Assembly: GCF_003610695.1 (NCBI RefSeq)
Contig: NZ_RAQH01000013.1
Span: forward strand, 24,780-88,779
Direction: 5' to 3'
DNA from: Epilithonimonas arachidiradicis
Lineage (GTDB): Bacteria > Bacteroidota > Bacteroidia > Flavobacteriales > Weeksellaceae
DNA: 64,000 nt
Positions within the stretch are counted from its first letter, which is position 1. The number at the start of each line of letters is the position of its first letter. Made by a program: the position numbers and the translations under genes. The notes below the pieces were generated by a model. The model did not search any database, had not been told where the DNA came from, and saw nothing but the letters and a program-made list of their open reading frames with translations. Positions 32,861 through 42,101 of this stretch are shown here, piece by piece.

Positions 32861-34117
32861 TTAAAACAATGTCAATTGCTGAGAAAACTGATTCTGAAAT
32901 TTCGACTGACTTCCACTGAGAATTAATTTTCTCAAATTCAAATCGGTTAAATGTTTCAGAAACGGATTTCCGTAAGTAAAATCAATAAAATATTTAGCAC
33001 GGTTGACTGCTGCGCCGAGTTTTTTAAGATGGTCTATGCTCAGAACCTGGAATTTTCTTGCACTTACAATTTTCTGTGCCGTTTTCACACCAATCCCAGG
33101 AATTCTGAGAATCATTTTATAATCTGCTGTTTGAAGATTAACAGGAAACTGGTCGAGATGCCGCAACGCCCAGCTTAATTTTGGATCAACTTCCAAGTCT
33201 AAAAAAGGCATATTAAAATCCAAAATTTCATCCGCTTTGAAACCATAAAAACGCATTAACCAATCTGACTGATACAAACGGTTTTCTCGTAAAACAGGAA
33301 CTTCTGCCGTAATTGCCGGTAAGCGATTGTCAACAGTTACAGGAATATAACCTGAGTAATAAACCCGTTTCATTCCATAGTTTTTGTAAAAATGGTCGGC
33401 CACTTTGATGATTTGCAAGTCATTTTCATTGGTTGCGCCTACAATCATTTGGGTTGATTGTCCGGCTGGAGCAAATTTCGGCGTGCTTCTGATGATCTTC
33501 TTTTCATCTTTATATTGCTGAATTCCTTTCTGAACAATCCGCATAGGCTGAAGCATATCCTCGCGGTTTTTATCAGGAGCCAATAATTTTAATCCAGATT
33601 CAGTTGGAATTTCTAAGTTTACGGAAAGTCTATCAGCGTAAAGTGCGGCTTCATTCATCAAATCGTCACTCGCTCCTGGAATTGATTTTAAATGAATGTA
33701 GCCATTGAAATTATGTTCAGTTCTCAGCTTTTTTGCCACCCGAACCAGGCGTTCCATTGTCGTATCTGCGTCTTTGAAAATTCCGGAACTTAAAAATAAA
33801 CCTTCGATATAATTTCTACGATAAAAACTGATGGTCAAATCGACTACTTCCTCAACTGTAAAAGCAGCACGTTTGATATCATTTGATTTCCTGGAAACAC
33901 AATAGATGCAATCGTAAATACAATGATTAGTCAAAAGAATTTTGAGAAGCGAGACACAACGTCCGTCTTCCGTATAAGTGTGACAAATTCCGCTGGCTGA
34001 GCTGTCGCCCAAACCACCGTTATTCTTTCTTTTACCGCCGCTGGAAGAACACGAAACGTCATACTTGGCAGCATCTGCAAGTATTTCGAGTTTTTCTTTG
34101 ATGCGGTCGAAATTCAT
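32861..34117 (-). CDS. Radical SAM putative DNA modification/repair protein (TIGR03916)
   Basis: From the ATG at 34117 the protein has 418 residues. The radical-SAM cluster motif CIYDCIYC (CX3CX2C) is near residue 70-80, after the conserved start ADAAKYDVSCSSSGGKR. The C-terminus holds a helix-hairpin-helix (LRIPGIGVKTAQKIVSARKF), a DNA-binding element. It pairs with the DUF4130 protein in many genomes. The frame continues upstream to 34192, but the ATG at 34117 gives the family N-terminus. Confidence 0.93.
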   Translation of the reverse strand: MNFDRIKEKLEILADAAKYDVSCSSSGGKRKNNGGLGDSSASGICHTYTEDGRCVSLLKILLTNHCIYDCIYCVSRKSNDIKRAAFTVEEVVDLTISFYRRNYIEGLFLSSGIFKDADTTMERLVRVAKKLRTEHNFNGYIHLKSIPGASDDLMNEAALYADRLSVNLEIPTESGLKLLAPDKNREDMLQPMRIVQKGIQQYKDEKKIIRSTPKFAPAGQSTQMIVGATNENDLQIIKVADHFYKNYGMKRVYYSGYIPVTVDNRLPAITAEVPVLRENRLYQSDWLMRFYGFKADEILDFNMPFLDLEVDPKLSWALRHLDQFPVNLQTADYKMILRIPGIGVKTAQKIVSARKFQVLSIDHLKKLGAAVNRAKYFIDFTYGNPFLKHLTDLNLRKLILSGSQSKFQNQFSQQLTLF

Positions 34118-34260
34118 TTTTGAAGATTTATTTTTGAATGAAATTAATTCAGAAATTAATGTCAAAAATAAGTCCATAATGATAAAAGTCAATCGATATA
34201 TACGTTAAGTTATTAACAAAATGTGTTAAAATTTATATCTTTACCAATATAATTTTTGAT

Positions 34261-35589
34261 ATGCAACATCAACCTGTTGAAGGGTTTTCAAAACTTTCCA
34301 AACAAAGAAAAATCGACTGGCTTATTTCAGAATATCTAAGTAATGACAGAAGTTACGAGCAGATTTTACAACAATATTGGAATAATGACGACAACTTGCA
34401 AAAACTTCACGAAGAGTTCTCGGAAAATACAATTTCCAATTTTTATATGCCTTATGGAATTGCTCCTAATTTCCTGATTGACGGAAAACTTCTGGCGCTT
34501 CCAATGGCTGTGGAAGAAAGCTCGGTTGTTGCCGCTGCTTCCAAAGCTGCAAAGTTCTGGCTGGATAAAGGCGGTTTCAAAACGACGATTATCAACACAG
34601 AAAAATTGGGTCACACCCATTTTGTTCTGAATGTTGAGCCTCATAAACTGCTGCATTTTTTCAATTTTAAATTAAAGAAAAAATTGCTTGAAGCGACCGA
34701 AGATATCACTGCCAATATGAGAAAAAGAGGCGGTGGAATCTTGGATATCAAACTGATTGATAAAACTTCTGAACTGGAAAATTATTTCCAGCTGAAAGCG
34801 AGTTTTGATACGGTAGATTCGATGGGCGCTAATTTTATTAATTCTTGCCTAGAACAGTTCGGGAAAACTTTGAAAGAAGAAGTTGCGAACGAAGCAGAAT
34901 TCTCTCAGGAAGAGAAAGACTCGCTTCAAATTGTGATGAATATTCTTTCGAATTACACACCGGATTGTGTTGTGAGAGCCGAAGTTTCCTGTAAAATTGA
35001 AGATTTGAAAGATGACAGCGGCATATCGAATGAAGAATTTGCTTGGAAATTCAAACGTGCTGTGACGATTGCAGAAATCGAGCCTTACAGAGCAACAACT
35101 CACAACAAAGGAATTATGAACGGTGTAGATGCAGTTGTCATCGCAACCGGAAATGATTTTCGTGCAACAGAAGCTTGCGCTCACGCTTATGCAGCGAGAA
35201 ACGGAAAATATTCTTCACTCACTCATTGTACAACAGATAATGGGATTTTCAGATTTTGGATTGACTTGCCAATTTCTGTTGGTGTAGTTGGTGGTTTAAC
35301 CAATCTTCATCCTTTGGTTAAATTTTCTTTGGCTTTGTTAGGAAAACCAACTGCGCAGGAATTGATGAGTATTTTGGCGGTTTCGGGATTGGCTCAGAAT
35401 TTTGGAGCCCTTCGTTCTTTGGTAACAACAGGCATCCAGAAAGGTCATATGAAAATGCACCTTTTCAATATCTTGAATCAATTTGGAGCAACGGAAGAAG
35501 AGAAACAACATTTTGTGACTTATTTCAAAGATAAAACAGTGAGTCATCACGAGGTGATTTCGGAATTGGAGAAATTGAGAAACAAATAG
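34261..35589 (+). CDS. mvaA: Hydroxymethylglutaryl-CoA reductase, class II
   Basis: The 442-residue protein is a class II (NAD(P)-type) HMG-CoA reductase: ALPMAVEESSVVAAASKAAKFW holds the catalytic Glu, TVDSMGANFINSCLEQ and NKGIMNGVDAVVIATGNDFRATEACAHAYA the Lys and Asp, and the late GALRSLVTTGIQKGHMKMH the His region. It makes or degrades mevalonate; Bacteroidota use the mevalonate route for isoprenoids in some lineages. It is divergent from the radical-SAM gene. Confidence 0.95.
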   Translation: MQHQPVEGFSKLSKQRKIDWLISEYLSNDRSYEQILQQYWNNDDNLQKLHEEFSENTISNFYMPYGIAPNFLIDGKLLALPMAVEESSVVAAASKAAKFWLDKGGFKTTIINTEKLGHTHFVLNVEPHKLLHFFNFKLKKKLLEATEDITANMRKRGGGILDIKLIDKTSELENYFQLKASFDTVDSMGANFINSCLEQFGKTLKEEVANEAEFSQEEKDSLQIVMNILSNYTPDCVVRAEVSCKIEDLKDDSGISNEEFAWKFKRAVTIAEIEPYRATTHNKGIMNGVDAVVIATGNDFRATEACAHAYAARNGKYSSLTHCTTDNGIFRFWIDLPISVGVVGGLTNLHPLVKFSLALLGKPTAQELMSILAVSGLAQNFGALRSLVTTGIQKGHMKMHLFNILNQFGATEEEKQHFVTYFKDKTVSHHEVISELEKLRNK

Positions 35590-35593
35590 AATT

Positions 35594-35764
35594 ATGTTTG
35601 GAATCGCACTTTCAGCTTTTATGCTTGTTTTTGGAATATTTCTTAAACTGACAAAAAATCCGGGCTTTGCTAGTTCCAAAAGATTTGCTTGGCTTTTTAT
35701 TATCTTAGGAATCATTACGCTGTTTGGAAGAATTATTATTTTAAATCAAAAAGGGGAATTATAA
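35594..35764 (+). CDS. Small membrane protein
   Basis: This 56-residue frame (ATG at 35594, TAA at 35762-35764) encodes two hydrophobic segments, FGIALSAFMLVFGIF and FAWLFIILGIITLFG, separated by a short basic loop. It starts four bases after the mvaA stop and ends two bases before the DUF423 gene, tight enough for an operon. It is too short for routine gene calling; the function is unknown. Confidence 0.6.
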   Translation: MFGIALSAFMLVFGIFLKLTKNPGFASSKRFAWLFIILGIITLFGRIIILNQKGEL

Positions 35765-35766
35765 AA

Positions 35767-36153
35767 ATGAAAAACTTTACTTTAATCATAGGCGGAATCT
35801 ACGGTTTATTGTCCGTAATTCTTGGTGCATTTGGCGCACACGCCTTCAAAAAAATATTATCCGTAGAAAGATTGGAAAGCTTTGAAACCGGGGTGAGATA
35901 TCAAATCTATGCGGCTTTCTTTTTGTTGATTGTAGGTTATATTCTGAAATTTGAAACCTCATCTGAAAAGTGGATTTCGATTTTGATGATTGCTGGCACC
36001 TTCTTGTTTTCGGTAAGTATTTATTTCTTGAGTTTTCAGGATTATTGGGGCGTTAATCTGAAATTCCTTGGTCCAATTACGCCACTTGGAGGCTTGTTGA
36101 TGATTATCTCTTGGGGAATGCTGATTTGGTATTTTGCTAAGACGAAATTCTAA
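35767..36153 (+). CDS. DUF423 family membrane protein
   Basis: From the ATG at 35767 the 128-residue protein has four membrane segments and the family pattern GGIYGLLSVILGAFGAHAFKKIL and later GPITPLGGLLMIISWGMLIWYF. DUF423 proteins are small inner-membrane proteins (E. coli YgdD) of unknown role. A longer frame to 35689 overlaps the preceding small gene and is rejected. Confidence 0.92.
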   Translation: MKNFTLIIGGIYGLLSVILGAFGAHAFKKILSVERLESFETGVRYQIYAAFFLLIVGYILKFETSSEKWISILMIAGTFLFSVSIYFLSFQDYWGVNLKFLGPITPLGGLLMIISWGMLIWYFAKTKF

Positions 36154-36157
36154 TGTA

Positions 36158-36273
36158 TGAGCGATGATAGCGAAAATCCCGGAATAAGCTTTGGACAAAG
36201 CCTCGGAATGAGGAATTGCAGCGGCCGTAGCGACCCGAGCAGCTGGAAAAAGTGCTGGAGAGGGATACACCCG
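36158..36273. repeat. Dispersed element, GCGGCCGTAGCGACCCGAGC type
   Basis: A GC-richer stretch unlike its surroundings starts GAGCGATGATAGCG, includes CCCGGAATAAGC, GCAGCGGCCGTAGCGACCCG and ends GGAGAGGGATACACCCG. It looks like one of several flavobacterial dispersed elements; no second copy is seen in this window. Confidence 0.6.
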
Positions 36274-36333
36274 AATTATTTTGAAAACTGATTTCAATCA
36301 GACATTTATATCAAGTAATTCGTCACTTTTTCT

Positions 36334-36341
36334 TAAATTTG
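36334..36341 (+). promoter_or_regulatory. -7 box of sucC
   Basis: TAAATTTG followed by TGC is an exact TAnnTTTG box 39 bases before the sucC ATG. A -33 TTG is not obvious. Confidence 0.5.
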
Positions 36342-36380
36342 TGCGTCTTATAAAATTTAAAAATTAATCAATAATATATT

Positions 36381-37571
36381 ATGAATCTTCACGAGTATCA
36401 ATCAAAAGAGATTTTAGCAAAATACGGGGTTAACATCCAACGTGGTTTTGTTGCAAACAACGTAGATGAGGCAGTTGCTGCTGCTGAAAAATTAACGGCT
36501 GAAACCGGTGCACAAGGTTGGGTTGTAAAAGCTCAGATCCATGCAGGTGGTCGTGGTAAAGGTGGTGGCGTTAAGTTCTCTCCGAATATGGACAAACTTA
36601 AAGAAAATGCCGGCAACATTATCGGGATGCAGCTTATTACGCCTCAAACTTCTGCTGAAGGCAAAAAGGTAAACTCTGTTTTGGTAGCTGAAGATGTATA
36701 TTACCCAGGTGAATCTGAAACAAAAGAATTTTATGTTTCTATCCTGCTAGACAGAGCGCTTGGAAAAAATACGGTGGTCTACTCCACTGAAGGAGGAATG
36801 GACATTGAGCACGTTGCTGAAGTTACACCTCACCTAATCCACAAAGAAGTGATTGATGCTGCTTACGGGCTTCAAGGTTTTCAGGCTAGAAAAATTGCTT
36901 TCAACCTAGGTCTTTCCGGTAATGCTTTCAAAGAATTTACGAAATTCATCACATCATTATACAACGCTTATATCGGTATTGATGCTTCTCTTTTCGAGAT
37001 CAACCCGGTTTTGAAAACTTCTGATGACAAAATCATCGCTGTAGATGCAAAAGTAACTTTGGATGATAACTCATTGTTCCGTCACAAAGATCTTGCTGAG
37101 CTGAGAGACACAAGAGAAGAAGATCCATTGGATGTTGAAGCTGGTGAAGCTGGTCTTAACTTTGTGAAATTGGACGGAAACGTTGCTTGTATGGTAAACG
37201 GTGCCGGTCTTGCAATGGCGACTATGGATATCATCAAATTGTCTGGTGGTAACCCTGCAAACTTCCTGGACGTTGGTGGAACGGCTGATGCACAAAGAGT
37301 ACAGACTGCTTTCGGAATTATCCTGAGAGATCCTAATGTAAAAGCTATTTTGATCAACATCTTCGGAGGTATCGTAAGATGTGACAGAGTTGCTCAAGGT
37401 GTTGTGGATGCTTACAAAGCGATGGGAAGCCTGCCTGTTCCGTTGATCGTAAGATTACAAGGAACTAACGCTGTAGAAGCAAAACAATTAATTGACGAAT
37501 CCGGACTTCCGGTTCATTCTGCAATCACTTTGGAAGAAGCGGCAAACAAAGTAAAAGAAGTTTTAGCTTAA
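36381..37571 (+). CDS. sucC: Succinyl-CoA ligase (ADP-forming), beta subunit
   Basis: The 396-residue protein is the ATP-grasp subunit of succinyl-CoA synthetase in the citric acid cycle: [36 protein letters not shown], a central [10 protein letters not shown] and a C-terminal [16 protein letters not shown]. The sucD gene is not adjacent, a split that also occurs in other flavobacteria. It has a clear terminator. Confidence 0.97.
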   Translation: MNLHEYQSKEILAKYGVNIQRGFVANNVDEAVAAAEKLTAETGAQGWVVKAQIHAGGRGKGGGVKFSPNMDKLKENAGNIIGMQLITPQTSAEGKKVNSVLVAEDVYYPGESETKEFYVSILLDRALGKNTVVYSTEGGMDIEHVAEVTPHLIHKEVIDAAYGLQGFQARKIAFNLGLSGNAFKEFTKFITSLYNAYIGIDASLFEINPVLKTSDDKIIAVDAKVTLDDNSLFRHKDLAELRDTREEDPLDVEAGEAGLNFVKLDGNVACMVNGAGLAMATMDIIKLSGGNPANFLDVGGTADAQRVQTAFGIILRDPNVKAILINIFGGIVRCDRVAQGVVDAYKAMGSLPVPLIVRLQGTNAVEAKQLIDESGLPVHSAITLEEAANKVKEVLA

Positions 37572-37596
37572 GTCTATAAAAACTTTTAATATAAAC

Positions 37597-37626
37597 AATA
37601 AGCCGATTCGTTTGAATCGGCTTATT
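37597..37626. terminator. Bidirectional terminator behind sucC
   Basis: AATAAGCCGATTC and GAATCGGCTTATT form a 13-pair stem with a GTTT loop, between the convergent sucC and mechanosensitive channel genes. Confidence 0.88.
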
Positions 37627-37632
37627 ATTTCT

Positions 37633-38496
37633 CTATAATTCTTTATTTTCTGGTGACTGTTCTACATTTGTGATATTAATGCTTGTAGGTGTTACCATTT
37701 TTATATCTTCTTTGTTGAGCCTGTCATTGATCCTCATAATCGCAGCACTTTTAACGGATGCCATATCAGCGCCAACCTCTAGCCAGAAATTAACCTGAAT
37801 TTTAAACACCCCTTGCGTGGCTGATGTAAACACAACCGTCACGGCATCTTTTCTGTCAACGTGCTCCAGATTTTTTATTTCCTCCAAAATGGCTATCCTG
37901 GCTTTATTGATATCTTCGCCAATAGGAATTTCGAAGTCTAAATATATTTTGCGCTGTGGAGATGCTGTGATATTAAAAAATGGCGAATTAAAAATCACCT
38001 GATTGGGAATGTAGACCTTTTTACCGTCATCCGTAATCAATTTAGTCGTTAGCAAACCAATATCCTGAACTGTTCCGGAATTACCTCCAATTGTTACGTA
38101 ATCTCCAATTTTGAATGCTTTATCGATTCCTACCAACATCCCGGAAAATATACTCGAAACCAAATCCTTCAGCGCTACCCCGGCAATAACCCCGGCTACA
38201 CCCAAACTTCCCAGAAACTTCATAAAAAATCCGCTGAATCCCATTATTTCCAACGAAATAAAAGTTCCCATCAAAATAATCAGAAACCGAAATACAGCAA
38301 TCAATGTAATAACAGAATCATTTTTGGTTTTAGGAAAAAGCTTGTGAAACAGCTTAACTGACCATCTACTGAGATATTTGCTGGTCATCAAGAAAAACAG
38401 GAATACTAAAATTCCTACAATTAATCGGGGCGTCAATTCTGCAAAACTGATATACCACCTTTGCAATACTGCATAAACCGTCTGTAAATATTCCAT
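37633..38496 (-). CDS. MscS-family mechanosensitive ion channel
   Basis: From the ATG at 38496 the protein has 287 residues with three membrane segments; TM3 and the pore-lining helix are in FLGSLGVAGVIAGVALKDLVSSIFSGMLVGIDKAFKIGDYVTIG. The C-terminal vestibule domain follows. The frame extends to 38526, but the N-terminal ten residues fall in the terminator of the upstream gene. Confidence 0.92.
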   Translation of the reverse strand: MEYLQTVYAVLQRWYISFAELTPRLIVGILVFLFFLMTSKYLSRWSVKLFHKLFPKTKNDSVITLIAVFRFLIILMGTFISLEIMGFSGFFMKFLGSLGVAGVIAGVALKDLVSSIFSGMLVGIDKAFKIGDYVTIGGNSGTVQDIGLLTTKLITDDGKKVYIPNQVIFNSPFFNITASPQRKIYLDFEIPIGEDINKARIAILEEIKNLEHVDRKDAVTVVFTSATQGVFKIQVNFWLEVGADMASVKSAAIMRINDRLNKEDIKMVTPTSINITNVEQSPENKEL

Positions 38497-38511
38497 AGCA
38501 ATTATTTTAAT

Positions 38512-38534
38512 AAAAAAACCGACCAAGGCCGGTT
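38512..38534 (-). terminator. Terminator of the outer-membrane protein gene
   Basis: On the minus strand AACCGGCC and GGTCGGTT pair with small mismatches and lead into seven T residues, about 25 bases behind the stop at 38560. Confidence 0.6.
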
Positions 38535-38559
38535 ATATTTTGTCTATCAAATATAGAAA

Positions 38560-39150
38560 TTATTTAGCTTCGTCAGCAATTCTCTTTGCTTGTCTTGTTG
38601 GTAAATAGATACTAAAGCCTACATTGAAAGTTAACTGCGAATTATAAGGTGTACTTCCAAAACCAGCTTGCGCATTATACTTTACTAAACCTTCAATACC
38701 AATATTAGGTGTGATAAAATAAGAATAACCAGGTCCAACACCAAAATCTAAACCAGTTGTAGAATTCCCTCCTTCAGTTGAGGTACCTCCAATACCAACA
38801 TTACCTTCAAAAAACCAACGACCGTGATTCAAAAGATTATCAACTCCCGCTTCTCCCGGAGAAATATAATAACGTCCTAAAGCACCCACACCATACTTAA
38901 ACTGAGTAGCTTCGCCTTTGCCAGTTTTCAAAAAATTCAAATTTACCATTCCCCCCAATGCTACATTATCTTTAATAAAATATGCTGCTTTTGGCTCTAG
39001 ACCAATTTGATAACCTCCCCCAGTATTTAATCCAAAATTACTAGTTAAAATACTACTACCAACCAACCAATTACCTTCCTGTATCTGAGCATTAGCTGTT
39101 GAAAATAATCCTGCTGCTAAAATGACTGCTCCAAAAAATAATTTTTTCAT
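38560..39150 (-). CDS. Outer-membrane beta-barrel protein
   Basis: The ATG at 39150 (MKKLFFGAVILAAGLFSTANAQ) gives a clean signal peptide; a start six codons upstream (39168) is also possible. The remaining ~175 residues are alternating strands rich in Gly and aromatic residues, e.g. KAAYFIKDNVALGGMVNL and GPGYSYFITPNIGIEGLVKY, typical of OmpW/PorT-like barrels. Function unknown. Confidence 0.82.
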   Translation of the reverse strand: MKKLFFGAVILAAGLFSTANAQIQEGNWLVGSSILTSNFGLNTGGGYQIGLEPKAAYFIKDNVALGGMVNLNFLKTGKGEATQFKYGVGALGRYYISPGEAGVDNLLNHGRWFFEGNVGIGGTSTEGGNSTTGLDFGVGPGYSYFITPNIGIEGLVKYNAQAGFGSTPYNSQLTFNVGFSIYLPTRQAKRIADEAK

Positions 39151-39309
39151 ATGTTTAAATTTTTTCATTAATAATTATCTTTTTTACATTTTACAAACGT
39201 TATGCCATTAAAGCAAATAAGCTTTGGGAATAATCTAAACATATCATTTATGAAAAATGATTTGAAATAAAATATTAAAAAATAAAAGACTTTTGTAATC
39301 AAAAATAAA

Positions 39310-39334
39310 AAAGCCAATCTTTTCAGACTGGCTT
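39310..39334 (-). terminator. Terminator of the 901-residue T9SS gene
   Basis: AAGCCA-TCT and AGA-TGGCTT pair on the minus strand with a TTTCAG-type loop, then a T-rich tract. Confidence 0.75.
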
Positions 39335-39356
39335 AATATTTATAATTTATTATTTG

Positions 39357-42062
39357 TTATAAAATAACTTTTTTAGTTGTTATCCCTTTTTCAGAAGTAA
39401 TCTTCAGGATATAAACTCCTTTTACAAATCCAACCGTGCTTAGCTTAACTTCTTTGGATTTTTGACCAGAAAGCGAGGTAATCAATTTACCAGATGCGTC
39501 AAAAACATCTACAGCAGTAATATTATCTTTTGTATCGATAACAATTAATTCCGCTTCGTCTTTGATCACATTAACGCTACCAAGAGTTCTGTTAGCCACA
39601 CCAAAAGAAGACAGATCCTGATAAATGATTTCGAATCTTGTCTCATCCAGACCTTTGCTTGCCGCAAATCTGTAAGAACCTTCCTCGGTTAAATTAATAA
39701 TTTGATTCAGTTTTTTATCTTTCAAATAAACGGTTTGCTCACCATTGAATACACCTTCTTTTTCGCCTAACGTAATAGTATAATCTCCTGTTTCGTAATA
39801 TTTAGTTCCAAGAGTAACAACATCATTTTGCTGTAAAGGATATCTTCTACCCTGGATTGCTAATTTAGAAGAACCATTGATTGAATAAAAAGCATCTGAA
39901 CCAACAACCAAAAGATCCGCATCATACAATCTTTCATAGCCATCTGTTGCCCCCGGAAGGTAAGATAACAAGATAGTATTGTTGATATTTGACGGTGATT
40001 TTAGATTCAGCCAGAATCTGTCTTTGGAAGGTTTTTGATTTTCCCCTTTGTTAAAGAAAATGCTTGACGGACTGTAGCTTCTCATCTCATTGGTGAACTG
40101 CAATGGTTGATTATTAGAACCAGCCATACTTTGTACTAAGAATCCTTGACCGACTTTGATGTATTGCGTCGGTACTGGTGAAGACACTCCATCCTGATAT
40201 GTAGAAGGGACTCCTCCACTTCTGTTGTAAATCGCATAGTTTGATCCAGCATAATCAGAGCCTTGTTGATCCGGGATATACTGCTGGTTTGTCCAGAAAA
40301 ATGCCGTCCCATAAATCAATGAGCTATTGGCATCATATAAAGCATCGAAGTCCAAGTTAGATGGATAAGGATTACCTACTAAATTAAACCCATGATCTGC
40401 ATTCGTCCATTTTAAATTCTGATAAGCTAAATTTCCATTATTAGGAATACCAGTAAATGCAAAAGTATAAGGAGCCGGACTATTAAAGTCTGTATTGTAA
40501 CTGTCTTTCCCTCTAATGGCATAACCCTGACCAATTCTAAAGCTGTAAGCATCGTTAAGACCAGTAGTTACGAAAAAGTCATTTGATTCATTATAAACAA
40601 AGAATCTATTTTTCGGCGTACCTCCTACCAGGCCACCATCTGAAAATGCATATAAATTCTGGTTAGATACTGGCGAACTCCAATATGTAAAATGCATTTT
40701 TGCCATATTAGCCACTCTTCTTACTGTGATATTACCACTGTTTGTAAGCTCGGAACTTTGCATAATATTAGCATCGCTTTCTACTACAAATCTATCGCCA
40801 CTTATATTATTTACAAACTGATCTGCAGTAACTACAGTATTTGGACTTACCGTTAGTAAACCATTATTATCAACTGTTAAATTTTTAGCGACAAAAGAAC
40901 CGTTAGTCGCCGTTACATAAGGCTCATATATATATGTATTAACGCTTGCATTTGGTATTCCATTAGACCATCCCGTCACACCACTGTTTTCTCTCCAAAC
41001 AGTTTTATTAACCAGTACAGAAGCAATTCCGACAGTAGTACCACTGTTACACACTGTGTCAGTAACAGATGTCAAGGTATAATTTGTATTGACTTCAGGA
41101 GAAACGGTTAAGATGTAAGGCGAATTTGTGACCCCAGTCACTGTCTGAGGATTGGCTCCATTTGACATATAAGTTATGCTCCAAGGTGCAGTGCCTGTAA
41201 GCGCCACTTGTAAATTAACAGAACCAGGCTCTGTATCAATTGTTCCACCACCAGTAAGCGTTGCAGTAGGACCTGTTTTCATGCCTACACTTATAGTTTT
41301 GGTCTCAGTTACTGTTCCAAATGCAGTCGTATAAGTTCCTGTCGCTGTATAAGTTGCGGCCTGGCTTGGATTAGCAGTTACTGTTGCTCCCGTAGTTTGT
41401 ACAAGATTGCCCCCTGTTGTACTGGCCCAAGTATAATTAAATGGTACAGAACTTTGTGCAGATAAAACTACAGGACTGTCTTTACAAACTGTTGAATTGT
41501 CGGATCCTAAGATAAAAGAATGGTTGACTTTTACAATATCAACAAGTGTTGTATTAGCACTACTGGTTGATACTATTCTAAAACTTAAGTTATCACTATA
41601 GTCATTAACGGGGACTACAAAATTTGTGCTTACATCTGTGTCAATAGATAAAGTCTGTAAAGTTTGCCAATCTCCACCATTAACACTTTTTTGTACATTT
41701 ATTCTGCCAAAATAACCGGTTAATGTTGTTGTTCTACGCATAATAGAAAGTTCGATAGATTTAGCGCCACCTTTTGTAATTGTCGGAATAACGAGTGTAC
41801 CCCCACTTTTGTTGGTTAAATCAGATGAATTAACTTTTGCTAATTCTATAAATCCTTTAGACACCCCTACTGCTGTAGTCGGGGAAATCCGAGAATTTGT
41901 TATAGTCCAAACACCAGCTGAAGTTGTTTGATTATAATCTCCAAAATCAAAACGTCTTGTCCAGCCTGTTGTAAAACCATCATTAATTTGTGCACTTGCA
42001 AATGTCATAAATATAACACTTAAAAACAGCACATATTTCCGTAAAAAATATATATTTATCAT
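39357..42062 (-). CDS. Large secreted T9SS type A protein
   Basis: The 901-residue protein has a signal peptide (FASAQ), an N-terminal beta-rich region (~25-190), PKD/Ig-like repeats with SVPFNYTWASTTGG and ATYTATGTYT, a middle region with VSPNTVVTADQFVNN and NSGNITVRRVANMAKMHFTYWSSPVS, and a C-terminal sorting domain (SFGVANRTLGSVNVI... GKLITSLSGQKSKEVKLSTV). It should be exported to the cell surface. It is directly behind the polysaccharide locus but has its own -7 box. No catalytic domain is recognised. Confidence 0.85.
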   Translation of the reverse strand: MINIYFLRKYVLFLSVIFMTFASAQINDGFTTGWTRRFDFGDYNQTTSAGVWTITNSRISPTTAVGVSKGFIELAKVNSSDLTNKSGGTLVIPTITKGGAKSIELSIMRRTTTLTGYFGRINVQKSVNGGDWQTLQTLSIDTDVSTNFVVPVNDYSDNLSFRIVSTSSANTTLVDIVKVNHSFILGSDNSTVCKDSPVVLSAQSSVPFNYTWASTTGGNLVQTTGATVTANPSQAATYTATGTYTTAFGTVTETKTISVGMKTGPTATLTGGGTIDTEPGSVNLQVALTGTAPWSITYMSNGANPQTVTGVTNSPYILTVSPEVNTNYTLTSVTDTVCNSGTTVGIASVLVNKTVWRENSGVTGWSNGIPNASVNTYIYEPYVTATNGSFVAKNLTVDNNGLLTVSPNTVVTADQFVNNISGDRFVVESDANIMQSSELTNSGNITVRRVANMAKMHFTYWSSPVSNQNLYAFSDGGLVGGTPKNRFFVYNESNDFFVTTGLNDAYSFRIGQGYAIRGKDSYNTDFNSPAPYTFAFTGIPNNGNLAYQNLKWTNADHGFNLVGNPYPSNLDFDALYDANSSLIYGTAFFWTNQQYIPDQQGSDYAGSNYAIYNRSGGVPSTYQDGVSSPVPTQYIKVGQGFLVQSMAGSNNQPLQFTNEMRSYSPSSIFFNKGENQKPSKDRFWLNLKSPSNINNTILLSYLPGATDGYERLYDADLLVVGSDAFYSINGSSKLAIQGRRYPLQQNDVVTLGTKYYETGDYTITLGEKEGVFNGEQTVYLKDKKLNQIINLTEEGSYRFAASKGLDETRFEIIYQDLSSFGVANRTLGSVNVIKDEAELIVIDTKDNITAVDVFDASGKLITSLSGQKSKEVKLSTVGFVKGVYILKITSEKGITTKKVIL

Positions 42063-42074
42063 CTCTTTTTATTG

Positions 42075-42082
42075 CAAAGTTA
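42075..42082 (-). promoter_or_regulatory. -7 box of the T9SS gene
   Basis: On the minus strand TAACTTTG followed by C is an exact TAnnTTTGC box; the ATG at 42062 is 12 bases behind it. The leader would be about nine bases and contains AAAAAGAG. Confidence 0.6.
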
Positions 42083-42101
42083 AAATTTTTTATAAAAAAA
42101 A

